A stretch of DNA of 13,590 nucleotides from CANJDH01 sp964443245 (GCA_964443245.1 CAYUEG010000106.1:1-13590); one strand, 5' to 3'. Positions 1 to 6,059 are shown, counted from the first letter of the stretch. The notes: a model not told the origin generated them from the sequence alone. Translations and numbers: made by a program.

Positions 1-265
1 TGCCACGCAGTTCGGCGGCGTATTCCGCAGCGCGCAGGCCGTGGCCGTGGTCGTAGCCGTCATTCTGGCGCCGGCTGTCGTGCAGCAGGGAGAAGTATTC
101 GACCACCGCCGCATTGGCCCCGGTGCTGGCCGCGAGGCGCAGGCCGATGGTGCGCACGCGTGACCAGTGCCCCGCCCCGTGTATGCCGCGCCAATCGAGC
201 GTGAATTGCCGGCGGATGATGGCAACCAGCTCGGGGGTCCAGAGGGTTTGTGCGGTTTCGGCCAT
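1..265 (-). CDS. HD-domain-like protein, N-terminal 88 residues (runs off left edge)
   Basis: The minus strand from the ATG at 265-263 is open to the window edge. It starts MAETAQTLWTPELV and continues through a GIHGAGHW segment (about residues 29-36) and LLHDSRRQNDGYDHGHG (about 58-74). The spaced His residues, the HD pair and the later DHGH resemble the metal-binding pattern of HD-type phosphohydrolases. I recognise the layout from small proteobacterial proteins of unknown function, so the substrate is unknown. An in-frame GTG lies at 277-275, but the ATG is preferred. The start codon is only 14 bp past the fic stop, so the gene is probably co-transcribed with fic. Codons around 3-24 lie in the 66-bp sequence repeated upstream of fic, so this start region appears to have been rebuilt when fic was inserted. 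The C-terminal half is outside the window. Confidence 0.72.
   Translation of the reverse strand, partial: MAETAQTLWTPELVAIIRRQFTLDWRGIHGAGHWSRVRTIGLRLAASTGANAAVVEYFSLLHDSRRQNDGYDHGHGLRAAEYAAELRG
178..243. repeat. 66-bp direct repeat, copy A (inside the HD-like gene)
   Basis: Positions 178-243 match 1527-1592 at 65 of 66 positions; the only difference is C at 230 against T at 1579. On the minus strand both copies encode WTPELVAIIRRQF followed by TLDWRGIH in the same frame, and the mismatch is synonymous (GAG/GAA, Glu). The two copies bracket the fic gene and are 1349 bp apart start to start. Confidence 0.95.
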
Positions 266-279
266 CCAGTCGATCACCG

Positions 280-1386
280 CTACGGGTAGTCCGTGAATGT
301 ATTGCTGTCGCGGGTGAGTAACTGCAGCAGCTTTGGGTGAAGAAAAAGCTTTTCCCTACCCACGGCAATTTCACGCAACACGCCAATACTGGTCAATTGT
401 TTCAGATAGCGTGATGCTGCCTGCCGTCCGGCAAGCCCTTTGTCGGTGACATTCTGGATGCGGCAATAGGGCAAATCGAAAATCAGATCAACCAATTCAT
501 GGCTGTAGATTTTGGGCGCGGCCTGCTTTACATGCTCGACCGTGGCTGCCTGGAGCTTGCGAATGGCGCCGATCTTTGCGGTAGTCCATTGCGCCGTTTC
601 CTCCACGCCTTTGAGCACATAGAGCAACCAGGCCTCCCATGCCTGTGCGCGCGTTACATCGAGCAGCAAGCGGTAGTAGTCAGCCTTGTGCGCAATGATG
701 TATCGGCTCAGGTAAAGAATCGGTAATGTCAACAAATCTTCTTCGATGAGGAACAGGCTGTTGAGCACACGCCCGGTGCGGCCGTTGCCATCGGTAAAGG
801 GATGGATTGCCTCAAACTGGTAATGCCCCACTGCCATGCGCACGAGCGGGTCTATCTCTCTTGCCTCGTGCAGATAACGCTCCCAGTTGGCCAGTTTGGA
901 CCGCAACACATCCTCGCCCACCGGCGGGGTGTAAATCACCTCGTTGGTTTTGTCGCCCGCCAAAGCCGTGCCCGGCACGCGGCGCACCTGCATCTCCACG
1001 CCCTTGATGCGCGTGCATACCTGCTCGGCAGTACGCGTATTGAGCGGCCGGCCTTCAAGCGCACGAAAACCCTCCAGCAAAGCGCTGCGATGGCGCAACG
1101 CCTCCCGCGTGGCCGGGTCGGCCTTCTCGTCCGTGTTCTGAAACTGAAACAGCCTGTCGGTGGTGGTGACAATGTTCTCGATTTCAGAACTCGCCTGCGC
1201 CTCCAGCAGCGGCAGCGTATTGATCAGCACGCTCTGGTTAGGGATCAACTCCGCCGCCTGCTTGAGCTCCGCCAGCGCGGCACGCGCCGTAATGCACTGC
1301 TTGAGGACGGCGCGCGTTTCCAACTCCACCGCCGGAGGCAGCGGTGGGAGATCGTTGTAGGGAACGTCTGGTCGCCAAGCCGACAT
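280..1386 (-). CDS. Fic family protein (class II adenylyltransferase) with C-terminal winged helix
   Basis: This 368-residue protein has the complete Fic signature HPFTDGNGRTGR at residues 195-206. Its His196-family position (the first His, residue 195) is the catalytic base and the DGNGR loop binds nucleotide phosphates. Such enzymes usually transfer AMP from ATP to a protein hydroxyl. An N-terminal Fic_N region (about 8-90) carries the inhibitory-helix motif [S/T]xxxE[G/N] as S66-SEI-E70-N71, which makes it class II and predicts autoinhibition. The C-terminal 75 residues (about 293-355) look like a winged helix, giving an architecture like Shewanella SoFic (about 370 aa). The ATG at 1386-1384 fits that length, although no clear Shine-Dalgarno is visible. 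The gene looks less GC-rich than its neighbours and lies between 66-bp direct repeats, suggesting acquisition. The target protein is unknown; the winged helix could bind its own promoter (inference). Confidence 0.93.
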   Translation of the reverse strand: MSAWRPDVPYNDLPPLPPAVELETRAVLKQCITARAALAELKQAAELIPNQSVLINTLPLLEAQASSEIENIVTTTDRLFQFQNTDEKADPATREALRHRSALLEGFRALEGRPLNTRTAEQVCTRIKGVEMQVRRVPGTALAGDKTNEVIYTPPVGEDVLRSKLANWERYLHEAREIDPLVRMAVGHYQFEAIHPFTDGNGRTGRVLNSLFLIEEDLLTLPILYLSRYIIAHKADYYRLLLDVTRAQAWEAWLLYVLKGVEETAQWTTAKIGAIRKLQAATVEHVKQAAPKIYSHELVDLIFDLPYCRIQNVTDKGLAGRQAASRYLKQLTSIGVLREIAVGREKLFLHPKLLQLLTRDSNTFTDYP

Positions 1387-1407
1387 GGGTTAATTTTTCA
1401 ATTTTTG

Positions 1408-1500
1408 CGACACGTTCTCAGTGTATGTCGCTGGAAACGACACGTCAATCAAATATGTCGCAATTTTTGCGTTTTTGCGACACGTTATGCCGACAAGTCG
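1408..1500. promoter_or_regulatory. Three 23-bp palindromic operator-like sites upstream of fic
   Basis: Three sites fit CGACACGT-N10-(T/A)GTCG: 1408-1430, 1438-1460 and 1478-1500. The first two end in TATGTCG, the third in AAGTCG. Each is an imperfect palindrome with CGACA/TGTCG arms. Sites 1 and 2 flank and overlap the -10 and -35 elements, and site 3 lies upstream. A further CGACA half-site is at 1508-1512. The layout suggests cooperative repression of the fic promoter. The binding protein is not identified; the winged helix of Fic is one candidate. Confidence 0.6.
1420..1448 (-). promoter_or_regulatory. Sigma-70 type promoter of fic
   Basis: Read on the minus strand, TTGACG (1448-1443) is followed by a spacer of exactly 17 bp and TACACT (1425-1420), matching 5/6 and 4/6 of consensus. 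The spacer is itself an inverted repeat, TGTCG-N7-CGACA. The predicted start near 1413 leaves a leader of about 27 nt before the fic ATG. The -10 touches operator copy 1 and the -35 lies inside operator copy 2. Confidence 0.65.
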
Positions 1501-1526
1501 CGCCGAACGACATAAGCGCCCAGCCT

Positions 1527-1592
1527 CGTGTATGCCGCGCCAATCGAGCGTGAATTGCCGGCGGATGATGGCAACCAGTTCGGGGGTCCAGA
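1527..1592. repeat. 66-bp direct repeat, copy B (upstream of fic)
   Basis: This is the second copy of the sequence at 178-243, 65/66 identical. Weaker similarity continues for about 15 nt on the fic-proximal side (13 of 18 including the repeat edge) and stops abruptly on the other side at 1593. Recombination between the copies would remove fic with its promoter and join MPASRI in frame to the intact HD-like gene. Confidence 0.95.
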
Positions 1593-1608
1593 TCCGTGAG
1601 GCCGGCAT
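1527..1608 (-). pseudogene. 5' remnant of the HD-like gene, separated from its body by the fic insertion
   Basis: A minus-strand reading frame from ATG 1608-1606 starts MPASRI, then reads WTPELVAIIRRQF and TLDWRGIH exactly as in the HD-like gene at the left edge, then departs into unrelated residues (EAGRLCRS). AAGG lies 9 nt before this ATG, within a small hairpin (AGCCTTG 1616-1622 with CAAGGCT 1628-1634). This looks like the original start of the HD-like gene, now cut from its body by 1349 bp carrying fic. The frame stays open to about 1390, but the sequence after the repeat is the fic control region, so a functional product is unlikely. Confidence 0.7.
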
Positions 1609-1728
1609 GCCGGAGAGCCTTGGTACACAAGGCTTCTGGCAGAACGAAGCCAAAGAACGGCTCCTGGAGCGCCTCTCCGGCCGCCCTTTCGGCAGCTTGT
1701 CCCGCTAAATTTGCCGCCGGGGTTGCGT

Positions 1729-2862
1729 CTACGAACCCGGCTGCAGCACCATCGGTACCTCGGCCCGCGCCTTGCCGCGGATCACGCCGATCTTCACGGT
1801 ATCCCCCACCTTGTAATCGTCCAGGCGCGCCAGGAGTTGCCCCACGGTGGCCACCGGCTTGCCTTCCACGGCCACGATGATGTCGCCGGGCACCACGGTG
1901 CCATCGGGCATCAGCCGCGCCGCGCGCAGGCCGCGCTCGCCCGCGCCACGCGGCACGCGCAGCACGAACACGCCTTCGGCACTGAAGGCTTCCTTCAGGC
2001 GCTGGTTGATGTCTTCGTCCACGCCGATGCCCAGCGCCGGGCGCACGTATTTGCCGTGGCGGATGAGCTGCGGCACCACGCGGTTCACCGTATCGACCGG
2101 CACCGCAAAGCCGATGCCGGCACTGGCGCCGCTCGGGCTGTAAATGGCGGTGTTGATGCCGATCAGCCGGCCGGTGGAATCGAGCAGCGGGCCGCCGGAA
2201 TTGCCGGGGTTGATGGCGGCGTCGGTCTGGATCAGGTGTTCGATGGAGTTGCCTTCGTCGCCGGGGAGCGAGCGGTCCAGCGCGGAGATGATGCCGGTGG
2301 TGAGCGTCCAGTCCAGGCCGAAGGGGTTGCCGATGGCGAAGACTTTCTGGCCGGTCTTGAGGTCGTGGCTTTCGCCGATCGGCACCGCCGGCGGGCGCTT
2401 GATGGCCACGCCGATGCGCAGCACGGCAATGTCGTGGTTGGGGCTGGCGCCCACCAGGGTGGCCTTGTAGTCGCGCCCGTCGGAGAGCTTGACGCGCGCC
2501 TCGGTGGCGCCGCGGATCACGTGGTAGTTGGTGATGACGTGGCCGTCCTCATCCCAGACGAAGCCGGAGCCGCTGCCGCGCGGCACCGAAAAGGCGTTGC
2601 GCGTCCAGAAATCGGTAACCTGCTGGCTGGTGGAGATGTAGACCACCGAGCCCTTGGTGCGCTCGAAGATGGCAATGTTGTTCCGTTCCTCGGCGTTCAG
2701 CTCGCCGCGCGGCGTGACCTTGCGCGGGGCGCCGCGTTCGGCGCTGTTGCCGTTGCCGACCAGGGCACCAAACTGCCAGCCGATGGCGAGGGTCACGGCC
2801 AGCGCAATCACGGTGGCCACACCGCGTGGCAGGCGAAAGGAAAAGAGGCTCGAAGGGTGCAT
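1729..2862 (-). CDS. Membrane-anchored trypsin-like serine protease with one PDZ domain (HtrA/DegS/AlgW type)
   Basis: The 377-residue protein has a short N-terminal hydrophobic anchor (about 14-36), a trypsin-like domain and one C-terminal PDZ domain (about 278-372). The catalytic triad is visible: His114 in TNYHV, Asp144 in HDIAVL and Ser222 in GNSGGP. An uncleaved anchor plus a single PDZ at this length fits the DegS/AlgW branch of the HtrA family, which acts on the periplasmic face of the inner membrane in envelope-stress quality control or signalling. DegP-type members usually have two PDZ domains and about 470 residues. The ATG at 2862-2860 is supported by GGGAGA 7 nt upstream. The gene is divergent from the MESH1-like gene, and the HD-like remnant follows about 120 bp downstream. 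Such proteins are often mislabelled 2-alkenal reductase. The exact substrate, such as an anti-sigma factor, is unknown. Confidence 0.93.
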   Translation of the reverse strand: MHPSSLFSFRLPRGVATVIALAVTLAIGWQFGALVGNGNSAERGAPRKVTPRGELNAEERNNIAIFERTKGSVVYISTSQQVTDFWTRNAFSVPRGSGSGFVWDEDGHVITNYHVIRGATEARVKLSDGRDYKATLVGASPNHDIAVLRIGVAIKRPPAVPIGESHDLKTGQKVFAIGNPFGLDWTLTTGIISALDRSLPGDEGNSIEHLIQTDAAINPGNSGGPLLDSTGRLIGINTAIYSPSGASAGIGFAVPVDTVNRVVPQLIRHGKYVRPALGIGVDEDINQRLKEAFSAEGVFVLRVPRGAGERGLRAARLMPDGTVVPGDIIVAVEGKPVATVGQLLARLDDYKVGDTVKIGVIRGKARAEVPMVLQPGS

Positions 2863-2902
2863 GGCGGTTCTCCCGCGGGAAATGGAGGCGTGTTGGGGGC
2901 CG

Positions 2903-2916
2903 TGTTGGGCCCAACA
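2903..2916. promoter_or_regulatory. 14-bp perfect palindrome between the protease and MESH1-like genes
   Basis: TGTTGGGCCCAACA at 2903-2916 is a perfect palindrome in the 174-bp divergent region (2863-3036). Its left arm overlaps a second CGTGTTGGG copy at 2889-2897 (the other is 2901-2909). This could be an operator for either gene. No convincing -35/-10 pair was found nearby. Confidence 0.3.
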
Positions 2917-3036
2917 TCGTTGCTGCCGGTGCCGATTTCAAGCGTCGGGGAGCGGCGTCACCGGCCGGCGCAGGTGCCGCACCGCTTTGGCGCGAAAATC
3001 GGGTATTCACCCCAGAAAAACCTTCAGGAAGCGCCC

Positions 3037-3593
3037 ATGCCCTCCGCCGCCGAACTTGTCCGCATTACCCACGCCCTCGACTTTGCCGCCCGCAAGCACA
3101 CCCACCAGCGCCGCAAGGGCACGCACCAGGAGCCTTACGTCAACCACCTGGCCGAGGTGGCGCACCTGGTGGCCGAGGCCACCGGCGGCGAGGATGCGAA
3201 CCTCGTCATCGCCGCCCTGCTCCATGATTGCGTGGAAGACCAGGGCGTGAAGGCGCACGAGATCGCCGCGCTGTTCGGGGAAGATGTCGCCAATCTGGTG
3301 ATGGCGGTCACCGACGACAAATCGATCGACAAGGCCCTGCGCAAGCAGGCCCAGGTGGACCACGCCGGGCAGATCTCACACCGCGCGCGCGTGCTCAAGA
3401 TTGCCGACAAAACGGCCAACCTGAAATCGATTTTGCACAGCCCGCCCCCCTGGCCGCCGGAGCGCAAGCGGCGCTATTTCGCCTGGGCCAAGGCGGTGGT
3501 GGACAAGGCGCGCGGCGTCAACCCGGCGATCGATTCGATGTTCGATGCCGAATACGAGCGGGCCATCTCGCTCGGCATTGCCGAGCGCGGCTT
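3037..3593 (+). CDS. MESH1-like HD hydrolase (SpoT-type hydrolase domain alone), 3' end lost in gap
   Basis: The protein starts at ATG 3037, six nt after AGGAA. It is readable for about 186 residues before the N run. Features in order are FAARKHTHQRRKG (16-28), H37 in YVNHLAE, H63-D64 with E67-D68 in LLHDCVED, VTDDK (91-95), D124 in KIADKTANL, and YFAWAKAVV (147-155). This order closely matches animal and bacterial MESH1, the free-standing Mn-dependent hydrolase domain of RelA/SpoT enzymes. MESH1 removes the 3'-pyrophosphate of (p)ppGpp and also dephosphorylates NADPH. MESH1 proteins are about 180 residues and end soon after an xRG motif (here ERGF), so very little is probably missing. No synthetase domain is present. 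Which substrate is used here is not readable. Confidence 0.88.
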
Positions 3594-3693
3594 NNNNNNN
3601 NNNNNNNNNNNNNNNNNNNNNNNNNNNNNNNNNNNNNNNNNNNNNNNNNNNNNNNNNNNNNNNNNNNNNNNNNNNNNNNNNNNNNNNNNNNNN
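3594..3693. other. Assembly gap of 100 N (unknown true length)
   Basis: Exactly 100 N. The sequences on each side (left ...GAGCGCGGCTT, right CGCCAGGAGC...) show no overlap, unlike the second gap, so real sequence is probably missing. It should contain the stop codon of the MESH1-like gene. Confidence 0.95.
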
Positions 3694-3695
3694 CG

Positions 3696-3712
3696 CCAGG
3701 AGCGGCTCCTGG
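3696..3712. terminator. Hairpin beside the gap, possible terminator of the MESH1-like gene
   Basis: CCAGGAG (3696-3702) and CTCCTGG (3706-3712) form a 7-bp perfect stem with a CGG loop. Only a weak T-rich stretch (GTTTTCTCC) follows about 15 nt later, so Rho-independent function is uncertain. The sequence CGGCTCCTGGAGC here (3703-3715) is also found at 1658-1670. Confidence 0.35.
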
Positions 3713-3808
3713 AGCCATTCTCAGCCGTTTTCTCCTCTGCAGAGCCAGGGCGGTCTCAACTCCTGTAACATCCGCGCGCTCTACCTTCACCCAACCGACA
3801 GGATTTCC

Positions 3809-4315
3809 ATGACCATTTCCATGTATCAGGCCAGCGTGCCACGCTTTTGCAATGTGCTCGGCAACCTCTCCAACATTCTCGATAAGGCCCAGGCCCATGT
3901 GGATGCGAAGAAGCTCGATGCCACCGCGCTGCTGAACTTTCGCCTCTACCCGGACATGTTCCCCTTTACCCGCCAGGTGCAGATTGCCTGCGATACGGCC
4001 AACGGGCTGGTCGCGCGTCTGGCCGGGGTGGAGATTCCGGTGCATGAGAACAATGAAGCCTCGTTCGCCGACCTGAAGGCGCGCATTGCCAAGACCATTG
4101 CCTTCATGCAGAGCATTCCGGCCGAGAAGATCGACGGCACCGAAGACAAGGCCATCGTCACCAAACGCGGCGACAAGGAAACCCACTACAAGGGCATGCA
4201 GTTCCTGCTCGGCCACGCGGTGCCGAACGTGTATTTCCACATCACCACGGCGTACGCCATCCTGCGCCACAACGGCGTGGAAATCGGCAAGCGCGATTAC
4301 CTGGGCAACCCGTAA
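3809..4315 (+). CDS. DUF1993 domain-containing protein
   Basis: The protein has 168 residues, starting at ATG 3809 five nt after AGGA. It spans the full usual length of the DUF1993 family (PF09351). Recognisable segments are an N-terminal SMYQASVPRF, the LYPDMFPFTRQVQIACD stretch near residue 50, and a late HYKGMQFLLGHAVPNVYFHITTAYAILRHNG-type region whose final part is the family hallmark. DUF1993 proteins are mainly helical, related in fold to DinB-like four-helix bundles, and have no established biochemical role. No signal peptide or membrane segment is visible, so it should be cytoplasmic. It is convergent with the flavin reductase gene, with only 19 bp between stop codons. It follows the first assembly gap, so linkage to the MESH1-like gene is unproven. 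Confidence 0.88.
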   Translation: MTISMYQASVPRFCNVLGNLSNILDKAQAHVDAKKLDATALLNFRLYPDMFPFTRQVQIACDTANGLVARLAGVEIPVHENNEASFADLKARIAKTIAFMQSIPAEKIDGTEDKAIVTKRGDKETHYKGMQFLLGHAVPNVYFHITTAYAILRHNGVEIGKRDYLGNP

Positions 4316-4334
4316 GCCCGGTTCGGGAAAAGCT

Positions 4335-4892
4335 TCAGCCCAGTCCGTCCCAGATACCGTCCAGGTCGGACTTGGCGAAGCGGTCGCGCAGCGGCACGGC
4401 GGTGCTGTATTTGCCGGCGTTGAAGATCAAGGGTTCGCCGCTGGCATAGCTGATCTTGTGCACGCGGCCGACGAACAGGAGGTGGTCGCCCCCCTCGATG
4501 GTCGATTCGGTCTTGCATTCAAAGGTGGCCAGCGCGCCCTGCAGCACCGGTGAGCCGCCGTAGCCTTCGTGTACCGGCACGCCTTCGAACTTGTCTTCGT
4601 GCGGGGTGGCAAAGCGGTGCGACACATCGGCCTGGCCGGCGTTGAGCACGTTGATCGCAAAGTAGCCCGAATCGACAAAGCCCTTGAGCGAAGCGGCCTT
4701 GCGGCTCAGGCTCCACAGGATCAGCGGCGGATCGAGTGACAACGCGGAAAACGAGTTGGCGGTCAGCCCCTCGCGCTTGCCGCTGGGCGTGCGGGTGGTG
4801 ATCACCGTGACGCCGGTGGGAAAGCGGCCAAGCGCATTGCGCAGCTCGCGCGGATCGTGCGTGCCGTCGAGCAGCACTTCTTTGATGGACAT
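4335..4892 (-). CDS. Flavin reductase-like protein (FMN-binding split barrel)
   Basis: The product has 185 residues. It shows the flavin reductase signature: RFPTGVTVITT (about 23-33), GLTANSFSALSLDPPLILWSL (42-62, flavin-binding loop), YFAINVL (77-83), and GDHLLFVGRV (134-143, including the usual GDH metal/nicotinamide-side motif). These enzymes reduce FMN or FAD with NAD(P)H and hand it to a separate monooxygenase, as HpaC does for HpaB. Some members are instead one-component flavoenzymes. No oxygenase partner lies in this window. The ATG at 4892-4890 is used; no strong ribosome site is visible. It follows the beta-hydroxyacid dehydrogenase in the same direction after a 130-bp spacer containing a strong hairpin, so it may be only partly co-transcribed. 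Confidence 0.9.
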   Translation of the reverse strand: MSIKEVLLDGTHDPRELRNALGRFPTGVTVITTRTPSGKREGLTANSFSALSLDPPLILWSLSRKAASLKGFVDSGYFAINVLNAGQADVSHRFATPHEDKFEGVPVHEGYGGSPVLQGALATFECKTESTIEGGDHLLFVGRVHKISYASGEPLIFNAGKYSTAVPLRDRFAKSDLDGIWDGLG

Positions 4893-4985
4893 GGAAAACT
4901 TTGTCGAACGGGTTGGAAGGAAGGGCGCGGAACCTGGGGGAATTCGGCAAGCCAGTGCAGCGCCAGCCTGAATTGTGCCGCATCA

Positions 4986-5004
4986 CGGCCGGCCGGGCCG
5001 GCCG
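4986..5004. terminator. Strong GC hairpin between dehydrogenase and flavin reductase genes
   Basis: CGGCCGGC (4986-4993) and GCCGGCCG (4997-5004) form an 8-bp all-GC stem with a CGG loop, 18 nt downstream of the dehydrogenase stop on the minus strand. There is no T tract, so it may attenuate, protect mRNA 3' ends or simply be low-complexity GC sequence. Confidence 0.35.
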
Positions 5005-5022
5005 CAGGTTCAGGCCCGAAGT

Positions 5023-5916
5023 TCAGGTCCGGCGCCCGCCCTCGCGCAGCCACCACACCGGCAAGTGGGTGCAATCGGCGGCATCGGCCCCGCTGGCGGC
5101 GGCGCGGTCAAAGCAGGCCAGGGCTTGCGCGGTCAAGGGCAAATCGCGCTTGAGGGAAGCCGCTTCGGCCAGCATGGTGCGCAAATCCTTGCGCATGGTG
5201 GCCACATCCACACTCACCGGGCCGCCGGCACCGGCGGCCAGCGCCTTGGCGATCGCCGGGCCGCGGTTCTTGAGCATGTTGGGCCCGCCGGAAGTATCGG
5301 CAAAGATGTCCACCACCCGCGCCGGGTCGATCTTCAGATCGTCGATCAGCGAGCAGGCTTCGCTGAAGGCCTGCCAGTACACCATCAGCGGCAGGTTGAT
5401 CGCGAGCTTCATCGCCGCACCGGCACCCACCGGCCCCAGGTGCTCGACGCGCCGGCACAACAGTTCCAGCACCGGCCGGGCGCGCGCGACATCGGCATCG
5501 GCACCGCCGACAAAGCCGATCAATTTGCCTTCCGCCGCCGGGCCGACCGAGCCGCCCACCGGGCTATCAATATAGGCCGCACCGGCCGCGGCGACGCGCG
5601 CGCCGATGGCGCGCTGCACTTCGGGGCGCACGGTGCTCATGTCAATGAAGAGCTTGCCGGCCACGTTGCCGGAAATCAGCCCGGTTTCCCTGCTGTACAC
5701 GGCTTCCAGCGCCACGGCATCGAGCACGATGCTGATGACCACCTCCACCGCGCCGGGCAACTCGCCCGCCTTGGCCACCTGCGTGGCGCCGGCCGCGACG
5801 GCAGCGGCCGCGCCGGCGGGGGTGCGGTTCCACACCACCACCTGGTGCCCCAGGCCGATCAGGCGTTTGACCATGGCGGTGCCCATTTTGCCGGTGCCGG
5901 CGATGCCGATTTTCAT
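5023..5916 (-). CDS. NAD(P)-dependent beta-hydroxyacid dehydrogenase (3-hydroxyisobutyrate dehydrogenase / GlxR family)
   Basis: The protein has 297 residues. An N-terminal Rossmann fold starts MKIGIAGTGKMG (GxGxxG at 7-12). Asn30-Arg31 after the second strand suggests NADP(H) preference. The substrate-binding segment is DSPVGGSVGPAAEGKL (117-132). The catalytic Lys170 and Asn174 lie in GAAMKLAINL, and K243-D244 occurs near the C-terminus as usual. Members oxidise or reduce the 3-hydroxy group of small hydroxyacids: 3-hydroxyisobutyrate, tartronate semialdehyde, 6-phosphogluconate-like acids or succinic semialdehyde. Which one applies here is not determinable. The ATG at 5916-5914 has AGGAA six nt upstream. 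The gene is divergent from the amidohydrolase operon across a 143-bp region and probably leads the flavin reductase gene. A paralogue lies at 10482-11498. Confidence 0.92.
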   Translation of the reverse strand: MKIGIAGTGKMGTAMVKRLIGLGHQVVVWNRTPAGAAAAVAAGATQVAKAGELPGAVEVVISIVLDAVALEAVYSRETGLISGNVAGKLFIDMSTVRPEVQRAIGARVAAAGAAYIDSPVGGSVGPAAEGKLIGFVGGADADVARARPVLELLCRRVEHLGPVGAGAAMKLAINLPLMVYWQAFSEACSLIDDLKIDPARVVDIFADTSGGPNMLKNRGPAIAKALAAGAGGPVSVDVATMRKDLRTMLAEAASLKRDLPLTAQALACFDRAAASGADAADCTHLPVWWLREGGRRT

Positions 5917-5974
5917 CTCGTGTTCCTTGAAAAAGCGCCCGGGCGGGCTGGCCGCGCGGCGCGCAAACTGTTGA

Positions 5975-6003
5975 TTGACAGGGGCGATAATCCCCAGTGT
6001 AAT
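5975..6003 (+). promoter_or_regulatory. Near-consensus sigma-70 promoter of the amidohydrolase operon
   Basis: TTGACA at 5975-5980 (6/6) is followed by a 17-bp spacer and TGTAAT at 5998-6003 (5/6). The spacer holds an inverted repeat GGGG-N7-CCCC (5981-5995). The predicted start near 6010 gives a leader of about 50 nt to the GTG at 6060. This is the strongest plus-strand promoter match seen in the window. Confidence 0.65.
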
Positions 6004-6015
6004 GCGGGCGGTAAG

Positions 6016-6029
6016 TTATCAACAGATAA
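6016..6029. promoter_or_regulatory. Operator-like inverted repeat TTATC-AACA-GATAA
   Basis: This perfect 5-bp inverted repeat lies about 6-20 nt downstream of the predicted transcription start of the amidohydrolase operon, where a repressor would block elongation or initiation. The regulator is unknown. The TetR-family gene at 11537-12283 is the only transcription factor in the window besides the Fic winged helix. Confidence 0.35.
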
Positions 6030-6059
6030 ACAAAATAGCAAGCATTGAGGAGAGAAGTC

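Noticed and set aside
280..1386. Classic Fic-antitoxin (class I) toxin-antitoxin pair
   Set aside because: The inhibitory motif is within the Fic protein itself (S66-E70-N71), so no separate antitoxin gene is needed, and the adjacent HD-like gene does not resemble one.
178..1592. Insertion-sequence or integron cassette explanation for the fic insertion
   Set aside because: No transposase, terminal inverted repeats or attC-like site is visible, and 66 bp is far too long for a usual target-site duplication.
1390..1653. 87-codon minus-strand frame upstream of fic as an intact small gene
   Set aside because: Its only recognisable part is the 66-bp duplicated fragment; the rest translates the fic operators, so I call it a remnant.
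1711..3768. Plus-strand open frame of 685 codons opposite the HtrA-type protease
   Set aside because: It is the GC-rich antisense shadow of the protease that happens to run in frame into the MESH1-like gene. Only the part from ATG 3037, with its own ribosome site and recognisable domain, is real.
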